Source: Bacillota bacterium
GTDB lineage: Bacteria; Bacillota; Clostridia; Christensenellales; CAG-138
Direction of reading: 5' to 3'
Assembly (NCBI GenBank): GCA_023435855.1
Contig: JAEZLG010000264.1
Location: 1-7,993, forward strand
DNA: 7,993 bases
The first letter of the stretch is position 1. Each line of letters opens with the position of its first letter. Shown piece after piece: positions 1 to 6,438 of this stretch. The notes beneath the pieces are model-generated. The model saw nothing but the letters and a program-made list of their open reading frames with translations. It was not told where the DNA came from and searched no databases. The translations under genes and the position numbers were made by a program.

Positions 1-478
1 CGTCTTCCCATTCAGTCCATGAGCGCATTTGAAAATAGCGCTTGAGCGCCATAAAAAGCGTATAATCCTTAAGCCAGTTCTCGTTTTCTGTTTGAAAACG
101 TGCAAATGCCGAGGCGTCCTTTATAAGGCCGCGCTTTGCGGCAAGCTTAAGAAGCTCAAAGCGCGTTTCATAAACCGCCGCGTAATCGACAGACTCGGAA
201 TCCTCGTTAGCATACAAAAGAAACTCCTCTTTTGTCAAAAGCCCTTCCTCCATAAGGAGGCCCGGGTCGATAAAGTAGGGATTACCCGCATAAGCGGAGA
301 AGGATTGATAAGGCGAGTCACCGTAGCTTGTAGGTCCAAGCGGTAATAGCTGCCAGTAACTCTGGCCGGCTGCGTTTAAAAAGTCCACAAAATCGTAAGC
401 ATCTTTGCCAAACGTTCCGATGCCGCCCGCTGAGGGCAACGAAAACACGGGGAGAAGTATACCGCTTGAGCGTTCCAT
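1..478 (-). CDS. malQ: 4-alpha-glucanotransferase (amylomaltase, GH77), N-terminal part; runs off left edge
   Basis: Translating the minus strand from the ATG at 478 gives 159 residues of open frame to the window edge. The N-terminus carries the MalQ signature GILLPVFSLPSAGGIGTFG (residues 6-24), then YWQLLPLGPTSYGDSPYQSF (41-60) and GNPYFID (65-71), all hallmarks of GH77 amylomaltases. These enzymes disproportionate maltose and maltodextrins in the cytoplasm by transferring 4-alpha-glucan units and releasing glucose. The family is usually about 500 residues, so roughly two thirds, including the catalytic Asp/Glu residues, lies outside the window. The start is 8 bases after the malG stop, with a modest AAAGGG about 12 bases upstream, so it is the last visible gene of the operon and probably depends on malG translation. 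Identification is firm and points to maltodextrin as the operon substrate. Confidence 0.93.
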   Translation of the reverse strand, partial: MERSSGILLPVFSLPSAGGIGTFGKDAYDFVDFLNAAGQSYWQLLPLGPTSYGDSPYQSFSAYAGNPYFIDPGLLMEEGLLTKEEFLLYANEDSESVDYAAVYETRFELLKLAAKRGLIKDASAFARFQTENENWLKDYTLFMALKRYFQMRSWTEWED

Positions 479-486
479 TCGATTCT

Positions 487-1326
487 TTATCCCTTTACGG
501 CGCCTGCTATGACGCCTTTAATGATATATTTCTGGCATACCAGATAGACAATGATGACAGGTATAATCGTAAGCATAATGCTCGCCATGAGAGGCCCCAT
601 CTCGACGCTGCCATAGCTGCCACGAAAATACTGTATGAGCATGGGGATGGTCATATACTTTTTGAGGTCCAGCACGAGATACGGCAAAAGGTAATCGTTC
701 CATATCCACATGGTTTCCAATATACCTACGGAAATGAGCGTGGGTTTAAGTATAGGCACCACGATGTTGAAAAACGTCTGCAACGGGCTGCAGCCGTCGA
801 TTATGGCTGCCTCTTCTATTTCAATCGGGATAGATTTTACAAAGCCCGCAAACATAAATACCGCAAGCCCCGCGCCAAAGCCGAGATAGATGATGCACAG
901 ATTCCAAGGCGTGTTTAAGCCCAAAGCATCTGCTGTTTGCGAGAGCGTAAACATAACCATCTGGAAGGGCACAACCATAGAAAACACGCACAATAAATAG
1001 ATGATGCGCGAGAATGGCCCCTTCACGCGGGTGATGAACCACGCGCACATGGAGCAGCAAACAAGTATAAGCGCTACAGAAGAAATCGTTATAAACAAAC
1101 TGTAGCCGAAGCTTTTTAAAAACCCCTGTGATTCTATGGCGCGAAGGTAATTGACAATTCCGTCAAACGTTTCCGCAGTGGGGAAATTAAACGCCGCCGA
1201 TGTGGTGATGGCGCGCTCCTGCTTGAGAGAATTGAGGAAAATCATCACGATTGGGTATATCCACCCCAACGAGAAGACGAGCAAAACAAGGCTCCATATG
1301 CTGTTTGAGCGTTTTTCCTTTTGCAT
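487..1326 (-). CDS. malG: Carbohydrate ABC transporter permease, MalG type
   Basis: This 279-residue protein is an integral membrane subunit of a type I sugar importer. About six hydrophobic segments are visible, near residues 12-32, 72-95, 107-130, 141-163, 197-217 and 248-265. The EAA loop that docks on the ATPase is clear at about 169-195 (EEAAIIDG with a conserved downstream proline). The C-terminal tail YIIKGVIAGAVKG is typical of MalG-like proteins. The ATG overlaps the malF stop by one base (TAATG) and is preceded by AAGGAGGTG at about 8 bases, an excellent ribosome site, so it is probably translationally coupled to malF. With MalF it forms the membrane channel. Substrate is assigned from the neighbouring malQ; the permease alone would only say sugar importer of the CUT1 class. 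Confidence 0.93.
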   Translation of the reverse strand: MQKEKRSNSIWSLVLLVFSLGWIYPIVMIFLNSLKQERAITTSAAFNFPTAETFDGIVNYLRAIESQGFLKSFGYSLFITISSVALILVCCSMCAWFITRVKGPFSRIIYLLCVFSMVVPFQMVMFTLSQTADALGLNTPWNLCIIYLGFGAGLAVFMFAGFVKSIPIEIEEAAIIDGCSPLQTFFNIVVPILKPTLISVGILETMWIWNDYLLPYLVLDLKKYMTIPMLIQYFRGSYGSVEMGPLMASIMLTIIPVIIVYLVCQKYIIKGVIAGAVKG

Positions 1327-2180
1327 TAGCTTTCCACCTCCTTGGAGCGTGTGAGCCTAAGCTGAATGAGTGCGATTACAACTACCAGCAAAAAGAACAC
1401 CATCGCCTTTGCCTGCCCCATTCCCTTCCATTGCGCGCCTGCGCGGGCATAGAAGGTATTGTAGATGTTGAGCGCAAGCATTTCGGAAGCATGCGCGGGT
1501 TCGCCGCCCGTAAGTGAAAGGTTCTGGTCAAACAGTTTAAAGGAATTTGTCAGTGTGAGGAAGGTGCAGATGGTTATGGAGGGCATGACCATGGGGATTT
1601 TAATTTTCCACAGCGTATGCCATTTATTCGCCCCGTCGATGCGCGAAGCCTCGAGTAGTTCCCCGGGCACGTTTTGAAGCCCTGCAATGTAAATGATCAT
1701 CATGTAGCCGATCTGCTGCCAGCACATGAGTATCACAAGCCCCCAAAATCCATAGGTTGCATTGAGCGACAGAAGCGGCTTTTCCAATAATATCAGTAGC
1801 CCGTTTAAGAGTATCTGCCAGATGTAGCCAAGAACGATGCCGCCGATGAGATTGGGCATGAAAAACACCGAGCGAAAGAAGTTGGTGCCTCGTATGCCTC
1901 GCGTGAGAAGAAGTGCTACACTAAACGCAATAACATTGATCAAAACCGTAGTAACTACAGTAAACACCGCAGTAAAGCCGAACGCATTCTTAAACGTCGC
2001 ATCGATGGAGAACACTTTGATGTAATTATCAAGCCCCACCCATGTCGCATCCTTCACGGTGGTAAACTTACAGAAGGAAAGATAGATACCCTCTGCAAAA
2101 GGGATTAAAAAGCCGATGACAAATGCGGCGAGCGTAGGCAGCACGAACAACGGCCAATACTTTTTCATCGATTTTACCAT
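1326..2180 (-). CDS. malF: Carbohydrate ABC transporter permease, MalF type (short form)
   Basis: This 284-residue permease has hydrophobic segments near residues 9-37, 66-93, 101-125, 142-168, 200-224 and 257-275. Its EAA loop is at about 174-200 (ELLEASRIDGANKWHTLWKI). It lacks the large extra periplasmic loop of the E. coli protein, as is normal for Gram-positive short MalF/SugA-like permeases. The ATG at 2180 has GGAGGA six bases upstream; the in-frame ATG at 2168 lacks such a site. It pairs with MalG, whose start overlaps its stop. It is separated from malE by 264 bases holding a terminator and several hairpins, so its expression is probably lower than that of malE. No ATPase gene is in the window; an MsmX/MsiK-type shared ATPase is the usual partner for such orphan permease pairs. 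Confidence 0.92.
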   Translation of the reverse strand: MVKSMKKYWPLFVLPTLAAFVIGFLIPFAEGIYLSFCKFTTVKDATWVGLDNYIKVFSIDATFKNAFGFTAVFTVVTTVLINVIAFSVALLLTRGIRGTNFFRSVFFMPNLIGGIVLGYIWQILLNGLLILLEKPLLSLNATYGFWGLVILMCWQQIGYMMIIYIAGLQNVPGELLEASRIDGANKWHTLWKIKIPMVMPSITICTFLTLTNSFKLFDQNLSLTGGEPAHASEMLALNIYNTFYARAGAQWKGMGQAKAMVFFLLVVVIALIQLRLTRSKEVES

Positions 2181-2234
2181 ACGGCTTCCTCCATAATCTG
2201 TAAAGTTGTTTGCCTGTGGAGGCTAAGTTCCGGC

Positions 2235-2378
2235 TTTGACGACATGTGCGTCAAAACGGATGAAATCCGTAGGATTTCCTTCCTCTCTCATCCGCCGCCC
2301 GGGAGCGCCAGAAGCGCGAGAGGCGGATGTGCAAAACCCCGAAGGGCTCGCACAAGTGACGGTACGGCACTTGCGCGA
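2235..2378 (-). other. Structured malE-malF intergenic RNA: run of hairpins
   Basis: Several inverted repeats follow one another between the malE terminator and malF. They are TTTGACG/CGTCAAA (2235-2241 with 2249-2255), ACGGAT/ATCCGT with a three-base loop (2256-2270), CATCCGCC/GGCGGATG (2289-2296 with 2322-2329, with a smaller GCGC/GCGC pair inside), CCC/GGG (2338-2346), and an 11-bp stem (2348-2358 with 2368-2378). In the last stem the one imperfect pair is G-U only on the minus-strand RNA, which fits structure in the malE-to-malF transcript. I do not recognise a known riboswitch. Likely roles are protecting the 3' end of malE mRNA or tuning malF expression; a dispersed intergenic repeat is an alternative. 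Confidence 0.55.
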
Positions 2379-2380
2379 TG

Positions 2381-2410
2381 AAAAAGGAGCGGGCGTTATG
2401 CGCCCGCCCC
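2381..2410 (-). terminator. Intrinsic terminator after malE
   Basis: On the minus strand a GC-rich stem GGGGCGGGCG / CGCCCGCTCC with a five-base loop is followed directly by five T. The single imperfect pair is a G-U wobble on the minus-strand RNA and would be A-C on the other strand, so the direction is that of malE. It starts 35 bases after the malE stop and lies inside the operon. It is therefore probably a partial terminator that reduces malF, malG and malQ relative to malE. Confidence 0.85.
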
Positions 2411-2444
2411 TTTAATTGTACTGTTAAGATTGTATCTTAGTCAA

Positions 2445-3776
2445 TCAGCCGTTTGTAAGCTGATATTCGGTTGCCCAGCCGTCCACGAACGCGGTCACGA
2501 CCGCATCCCATGTGCCGGTGCCCGCGGCATACGCGGTAAGTGCAGAACCTACGCCGTTCTTCCACTCTTCGGAGGGCATGGTAGCAAAGCACCATGCAAC
2601 CGCGGTTTTGCCATTTGCAATGTATTCATCCGCGACCTTGATGAGGGGGTTGGCGGAAGGCTTAGCGCTCTTGAACGGGCAGACGAAGCCCATCTTATCC
2701 GCAAGCGCGGTGGTGCCTGTTTCGGAGGTGACAACCCAGTAGAGGAAATCGAGGGTAGCCTGGATGTCTTCTTCGGATGCATTCTTGTTAACGCACCAGA
2801 AGTTTTCGGAACCCGTGCAAAGGCCCTGGTTCTGTTCGCCTTCGGCGCCGATGTAGATGGGCAGCATGTAGAGGTTTTCGTCGCCGAGGGAGGAAACGTC
2901 GTTGTATGCCCAGGTGCCGTTCTGATAGAACACGGCCTCGCCGTTTACAAACTCAGATACCGCGTCGTTACCGGTCTTGGCGGCAAGCTCTGTGGGCGCA
3001 GTCGTAGAGTTGTTGATGTAGAGATCCCAGATATTCTTGTAGTTATCGAGGTAGGTGCCCTTGATGGCATCGGTCGAGCCAATGCCGTCCGCCTTGTACT
3101 CATAGTAGATGGGCAGGTTGGCGAGATGGGTCTTGAACCTCCAGTCGGACGAACCGTCCATACCGGCGGATGTAAACGCGGAGAAGCCAAGCTCGGCTTT
3201 ACGGGCGGTGATATCCTCAACGACGGCCTTAAAGGATGCGAAATCCTTAATCTCATCGAGGCTGTGGCCGGCCTTCGTTAAAAGGTCCGTGTTTACGATG
3301 ATACCGTAGGTCTCGATAACATAGGCGATACCGTAGACGGCGCTGCCTTCTTTGAGAGCAAAGTCGTCGCTGGTCAGCTCGCCATAGAGCGCTGAAGAGG
3401 AAAGATCATAGCAATACTCTTTCCAGTTGTTCAAGCCGACGGGGCCGTTCACCTGGAACAGCGTGGGGGCTTCGGACTTGCCCATTTCGCTCATGAGGGT
3501 GGTTTCATAGTTGCCGGATGCGGCGGTCACAACCGTTACCGGTACGCCCGTTTCTTGGGTATAGGCCGCGGCAAGCTCCTGCCACTGCGCATCCTGCTCG
3601 GGTTTGAAGTTCAGATAGTACACAGAGCCTGTTGCCGTAGGCTCGGCTGCAGGGGTGGTTTCGACGGGTGCCGCAGACTCCGCGGGGGCCGGGGTTTCAG
3701 TTGCCGGTGCCGGTTGGCAGGCTGCAAGGCCGACCATCATAACAAGCGCCAGAATAACAGCTATGGTTTTTTTCAT
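2445..3776 (-). CDS. malE: Maltose/maltodextrin-type ABC transporter substrate-binding lipoprotein
   Basis: This 443-residue extracellular sugar-binding protein is anchored by lipid. The N-terminus is a lipoprotein signal peptide, MKKT then a hydrophobic run and the lipobox LAAC with Cys20. A Pro/Ala/Thr/Glu-rich spacer follows to about residue 50, then the mature family 1 solute-binding domain (SBP_bac_1 type). The segment NGTWAY and the C-terminal tryptophans are typical of sugar-binding members. I chose the ATG at 3776 because AAGGAG sits eight bases before it. A GTG at 3785 is in frame but directly abuts that same AAGGAG, leaving no spacing. The gene lies 64 bases after the regulator gene and before malF. 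The family is broad, so specificity for maltodextrin comes from malQ in the same operon, not from binding residues I can read. Confidence 0.88.
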   Translation of the reverse strand: MKKTIAVILALVMMVGLAACQPAPATETPAPAESAAPVETTPAAEPTATGSVYYLNFKPEQDAQWQELAAAYTQETGVPVTVVTAASGNYETTLMSEMGKSEAPTLFQVNGPVGLNNWKEYCYDLSSSALYGELTSDDFALKEGSAVYGIAYVIETYGIIVNTDLLTKAGHSLDEIKDFASFKAVVEDITARKAELGFSAFTSAGMDGSSDWRFKTHLANLPIYYEYKADGIGSTDAIKGTYLDNYKNIWDLYINNSTTAPTELAAKTGNDAVSEFVNGEAVFYQNGTWAYNDVSSLGDENLYMLPIYIGAEGEQNQGLCTGSENFWCVNKNASEEDIQATLDFLYWVVTSETGTTALADKMGFVCPFKSAKPSANPLIKVADEYIANGKTAVAWCFATMPSEEWKNGVGSALTAYAAGTGTWDAVVTAFVDGWATEYQLTNG

Positions 3777-3797
3777 TGTCCTCACTCCTTATTTATA

Positions 3798-3816
3798 TTT
3801 GCGCATAATGCGCAAA
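3798..3816. promoter_or_regulatory. Perfect palindrome upstream of malE, candidate operator
   Basis: TTTGCGCATAATGCGCAAA is a perfect 9-1-9 palindrome ending 22 bases before the malE ATG and starting 25 bases after the regulator stop. A possible -10 element TATGAT lies just upstream of it on the minus strand (3824-3829), but I see no good -35 element. The AT centre differs from the central CG of usual LacI-family operators and from the sites in front of the regulator gene. It may be an operator for another protein, or it may form a hairpin with a 7-bp stem in the mRNA. Confidence 0.5.
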
Positions 3817-3840
3817 CTTAAATCATACTTCCAGTATTCA

Positions 3841-4857
3841 CTAAATTTGCCGAACGGAACCACCCGTTCTAAGGCTTGTTTCCAAAAGGATGTGTTGGTT
3901 GCTTCCATTTTTGCCGATTAAACCGGTAAGAATCTCTACACTCTTGAGTGAAAGCTTATCATCCGGCTGTGCGAGTGTTGTTAAAGTAGGTACACAGTAA
4001 GCGGAAAATTCTATGCCATCGATGGCGATCACGGAAATGTCGTCCGGCACATTGAGCCCCGCGTCCGAAGCGGCTTTCATAGCCGCCACGGCCATAAGGT
4101 CGGAGATGGCAAAAACGGCGGTGGGCTTTTTAGACTTTATAAGTTCCGTTGCGGCGCGGTAGGCGTCGTCCATTTCAAAGCTGCCCGCAGCGGCTACTAA
4201 GCCGGGATCCAGCTCTATTTGGGCGTCTTTAAGGGCGCTTTTATAGCCCTCGTAGCGGAGCTGGCTTATGGAGCCGCCGTCGGTTCTCTCGATGAGCGCA
4301 CCGATGCGCATATGCCCGTTTTTTAAAAGGTAATTAACTGCCTGCCGTGCGGTCAACTTATCGTCGATGGCTACGGACGAATAACTGCCCTCATCGAGTG
4401 CACCAAACGCATTTGTATAGGAGCAGCAAACGAAAGGTACCTTGATGGCAGCGATATCGTTTGCGCCATAGTTAAACCTACCACCTAAGAAGATGATACC
4501 CTTGAGGCGCTTTTCGCGCTCGAGCATAGCAGCCGCCATAAGCTCATCGTCGTCAGTGTCTATATGCTGGACCGACATTTCAAAGCCGGTCATGTTGAGC
4601 TCCGGCTCAATGATTTTGAGAAGCCTTGCAAAGAACGGGTTGCCGCGGCCCCTTATAATAACTGCAATTACATTGGATTTTTTGTTGACAAGGTTTCTCG
4701 CGCTGTTGTTTGGCACATAGTGATTGGAGCCGATGACCTCGAGCACCTTTTGACGGGATGTTTCACTTACGTCCACGCGGTCGTTCAATACGCGTGAAAC
4801 CGTGCTCACGCTCGTACCGCTCAACCGAGCAATATCCTTAATCGTAAGATGACTCAT
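3841..4857 (-). CDS. malR: LacI-family transcriptional regulator, probable maltose operon repressor
   Basis: This 338-residue protein has the usual LacI-family length and layout. An N-terminal helix-turn-helix (TIKDIARLSGTSVSTVSRVL, residues 5-24) and a hinge region (YVPNNSARNL) are followed by a periplasmic-binding-protein-like sensor domain starting near residue 62 (NVIAVI). The sensor contains the typical ISDLMAVAAMKA and VPDDISVIAIDG segments. I chose the ATG at 4857, where the family normally begins. The open frame continues 18 codons further up to an ATG at 4911, but those residues are not part of the domain and that ATG has no ribosome site. The promoter in front carries two overlapping operators, so autoregulation is likely. 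It is the first gene of the mal operon, and its effector is probably maltose, a maltodextrin or a derivative. The symbol is inferred from context. Confidence 0.88.
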   Translation of the reverse strand: MSHLTIKDIARLSGTSVSTVSRVLNDRVDVSETSRQKVLEVIGSNHYVPNNSARNLVNKKSNVIAVIIRGRGNPFFARLLKIIEPELNMTGFEMSVQHIDTDDDELMAAAMLEREKRLKGIIFLGGRFNYGANDIAAIKVPFVCCSYTNAFGALDEGSYSSVAIDDKLTARQAVNYLLKNGHMRIGALIERTDGGSISQLRYEGYKSALKDAQIELDPGLVAAAGSFEMDDAYRAATELIKSKKPTAVFAISDLMAVAAMKAASDAGLNVPDDISVIAIDGIEFSAYCVPTLTTLAQPDDKLSLKSVEILTGLIGKNGSNQHILLETSLRTGGSVRQI

Positions 4858-4913
4858 GCTGACTCTCTGTGCCGCCTTAAAAGAAATTATTTCGACATAA
4901 AATGAGAACATTC

Positions 4914-4941
4914 CCGGTAACGTTGCCGGTAACGTTACCGG
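4914..4941. promoter_or_regulatory. Two overlapping LacI-type operators in the malR leader
   Basis: The right site, CCGGTAACGTTACCGG (4926-4941), is a perfect 16-bp palindrome with the central CG typical of LacI-family operators. The left site, CCGGTAACGTTGCCGG (4914-4929), matches it except for one base, and the two share the four bases CCGG. Their centres are 12 bp apart, a little more than one helical turn. They lie just downstream of the expected transcription start of malR, a position suited to repression by blocking or steric hindrance. The adjacent LacI-family protein is the obvious ligand. Confidence 0.8.
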
Positions 4942-4956
4942 TCGTCTGCGAAATGC

Positions 4957-4986
4957 ATTATATCATGATGCACCCAATAAAGTCAA
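4957..4986 (-). promoter_or_regulatory. Promoter of malR and probably the mal operon
   Basis: On the minus strand TTGACT (4986-4981) and TATAAT (4962-4957) are separated by 18 bases, with a TG one base before the -10 (extended -10). This is a near-consensus housekeeping sigma promoter. Transcription would start near 4950, with the LacI-type operators immediately after. No equally good promoter is visible before malE, so this one may serve the whole operon. Confidence 0.75.
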
Positions 4987-5020
4987 CGGGCGAAAAGCGG
5001 AAGCATTTTTCTTAGAATAT

Positions 5021-5043
5021 AAAAAACAACGAAGTTGCTTTTT
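5021..5043. terminator. Short A/T-flanked stem-loop, possible bidirectional terminator
   Basis: CAAC GAA GTTG is flanked by six A on one side and C plus five T on the other. It can fold as a stem with a U-tract on either strand, slightly better on the minus strand, where the odd pair becomes G-U. It sits between the malR promoter and the promoter region of the secreted-protein gene and could insulate them from readthrough. The GC core is only four base pairs, so its strength is doubtful. An overlapping alternative stem pairs CGAAG (5030-5034) with CTTCG (5049-5053). Confidence 0.35.
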
Positions 5044-5050
5044 CAATCCT

Positions 5051-5102
5051 TCGTCATTTTTCGTCAATTTCACACGTCAATATAGTATATGGCATTGCCA
5101 TA
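5051..5102 (+). promoter_or_regulatory. Control region of the secreted-protein gene: CGTCA repeats, -10-like box, palindrome
   Basis: CGTCA occurs three times, at 5052, 5062 and 5075. It is followed by TATAGT (5081-5086), a five-of-six match to a -10 box, and by a perfect 15-base palindrome TATGGCATTGCCATA (5088-5102). No standard -35 element is spaced correctly, which suggests activator-dependent or alternative-sigma transcription. The palindrome, just after the putative -10, would suit a repressor site. It ends 23 bases before the start codon. Confidence 0.4.
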
Positions 5103-5125
5103 AATAAAACCGAGGGGAACTACTT

Positions 5126-5512
5126 ATGAAAAAGCGCTTTTTATCCCTTGTGTTGGTGCTTGCAATCTGTTTTTCGATGGCGGGTACATCCTTCGCAGCA
5201 GAGCCAAACGGCGGCGTTACGCCATTCGGTATGGTCCTTTTCAGCAGCGGAATCACGCGTATTTCGGGAAACAACTATAAGATTTGGGCCATAGCTTATC
5301 CTTCTTCGGGCGAGTTCGTATCCGTTTCGTTCGATCTTTACAAACTCGTTGCAGGCACAGAGTACTATATAACCTCGCAATATGAAAGCGGCAATACGCC
5401 TGCTGTGGAAGCTTATGAATACCGCGTTTTGTCCCCGGGAACCTATAAGCTATATGCGCGGTATTACGGAGTCACACAAGCCGACAGCACGGTGAAAACC
5501 ATAACCGTCTGA
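5126..5512 (+). CDS. Small secreted protein of unknown function (DUF6147-like)
   Basis: This is a 128-residue exported protein. The signal peptide is clear: MKKR, a hydrophobic core at about residues 5-19, and a likely cut after SFA (residue 24). The mature part of about 104 residues begins with a PFG segment and GITRISGN, then continues as alternating aromatic/hydrophobic and polar residues (KIWAIAYP, VSVSFDLYKLV, YKLYARYYG), which suggests an all-beta sandwich. It contains no cysteine after the signal peptide and no sortase motif. GAGGGG lies eight bases before the ATG. It resembles small Clostridia secreted proteins I associate with DUF6147, but I cannot confirm this and no function is known. 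It stands alone on the plus strand and converges with the sigma/anti-sigma pair. Confidence 0.82.
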   Translation: MKKRFLSLVLVLAICFSMAGTSFAAEPNGGVTPFGMVLFSSGITRISGNNYKIWAIAYPSSGEFVSVSFDLYKLVAGTEYYITSQYESGNTPAVEAYEYRVLSPGTYKLYARYYGVTQADSTVKTITV

Positions 5513-5539
5513 GTTAACAGCAAATCGACGCGCATTTTG

Positions 5540-5562
5540 AGGGCTGCATCGGATGCAGCCCT
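5540..5562. terminator. Strong stem-loop between convergent genes, possible terminator
   Basis: AGGGCTGCAT and ATGCAGCCCT form a perfect 10-bp stem with the three-base loop CGG. It lies 27 bases after the stop of the secreted-protein gene and directly after the stop of the convergent anti-sigma-like gene. Neither strand has a U-tract after the stem, so it may stabilise mRNA ends rather than terminate by the intrinsic route. Confidence 0.5.
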
Positions 5563-5563
5563 A

Positions 5564-6391
5564 TCAGCGAATCACCGCAAGCATCTCGCTTATACCGACC
5601 TGAGAGTCGGCAGTTACATGCAATACCGAATGTTCCAAAAGCAAGATGCCCGCAAATTTACCATCCGTTTTGTCTATAGAATAAAACATTGTATAGGTAT
5701 CGTGTACAATGCTTTTGTCAAATGAACCCCCGTCATTTGTAAGAGTCATATCCTCTGAGGTACCCCATATCTGATTTGTTTGGACATTATATCCATCGCT
5801 CGTTGTATAGTACGACAGTAAGGTATACCCGGATCCGTTCCTATAAGTACATGTAATCTTTACGCTCTTTATCCAATCGGTACTAAGAACAAAAGGCGTA
5901 AACCCCGTTTCCGCATGGAATGCGTCGAAGCTTTCATATTCGCGCGTTTCACCGTTATCCCAAATTGCAGAATTACCGGTCCCCTCTTTTGAGCGGTTGG
6001 AAAGCTTTGCTCTGTCTCCAATAACATCTATCACAAAGTCAAACAGGTTTGCCGCTGTCGCGCGTCCCCTTGGGACGAACACAAAAAACGCCAATAGCAG
6101 CATAAGACAAAGCGCAGCAGCTGCAAGACGCTTTAGGCGGACCGGATAACTTCGCACATTTTCACTTTGCTCAAGGGTTTTTTGTCGAGCCGCTAAAACT
6201 TCGTCAAACGCTTCCCACGAAACATTTTCATCTGAAAACCTTGTTTTTGCTGATTCAATCATCTCAGCAAAGGACGGATGCGCTTCTAAAAGTATTTGCG
6301 AGGACTCTTCCTCGGAAAGAAGAACACCTCGCTTGCGTGCAAAATCAAAGAACGGATGGTCCAATATTGTCTTTACTTTATTACTCTTCAC
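5564..6391 (-). CDS. Single-pass membrane protein, probable anti-sigma factor of the adjacent ECF sigma
   Basis: This 275-residue protein has a charged cytoplasmic N-terminal part (residues 1-86), one strong transmembrane helix (about 87-107, LAAAALCLMLLLAFFVFVP) and an extracellular domain (about 110-275). The outer part is rich in aromatic and beta-prone residues and resembles DUF4367-type C-terminal domains found in Clostridia anti-sigma-like proteins. This is inferred from pattern, not from a search. I see no zinc-binding HxxxCxxC motif, so it is not a classical ZAS anti-sigma. It starts with GTG, with AAGGCGG about seven bases upstream. Its start is 47 bases after the stop of the sigma gene on the same strand, the usual sigma then anti-sigma order. 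The likely role is to hold the sigma factor at the membrane until an outside signal is sensed. Confidence 0.78.
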   Translation of the reverse strand: MKSNKVKTILDHPFFDFARKRGVLLSEEESSQILLEAHPSFAEMIESAKTRFSDENVSWEAFDEVLAARQKTLEQSENVRSYPVRLKRLAAAALCLMLLLAFFVFVPRGRATAANLFDFVIDVIGDRAKLSNRSKEGTGNSAIWDNGETREYESFDAFHAETGFTPFVLSTDWIKSVKITCTYRNGSGYTLLSYYTTSDGYNVQTNQIWGTSEDMTLTNDGGSFDKSIVHDTYTMFYSIDKTDGKFAGILLLEHSVLHVTADSQVGISEMLAVIR

Positions 6392-6438
6392 AATCTCACC
6401 GCCTTAAGGCTGAAATGGCGTTATAAACGATGGTTTCA

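Noticed and set aside
29..346. 105-codon plus-strand open frame at the left edge
   Set aside because: The minus strand here encodes a firm MalQ N-terminus, so this is a shadow frame.
466..918. 150-codon plus-strand open frame opposite malG
   Set aside because: It overlaps a clear permease gene on the other strand, and its translation is charged, low-likelihood sequence with no family features.
2256..2378. Possible CRISPR-like array from the repeated hairpins
   Set aside because: The stems differ in sequence and spacing, with no repeated unit and no spacers of constant length.
2430..3281. Long 283-codon open frame on the plus strand opposite malE
   Set aside because: It is antisense to a well-supported lipoprotein gene, has no recognisable domain, and its long openness follows from the codon use of malE.
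3777..3785. GTG start nine bases upstream for the binding protein
   Set aside because: The Shine-Dalgarno AAGGAG directly abuts this GTG, leaving no spacing, while it is ideally placed for the ATG at 3776.
3798..3816. Reading the palindrome before malE as an intrinsic terminator of the regulator gene
   Set aside because: The bases after the stem on the minus strand are TATAAATAAGG, not a T-tract, so an operator or plain hairpin is more likely.
4858..4911. 18-residue N-terminal extension of the LacI-family regulator
   Set aside because: The extension is outside the conserved domain, its ATG has no ribosome site, and it lies three bases from the operators; the ATG at 4857 fits the family start.
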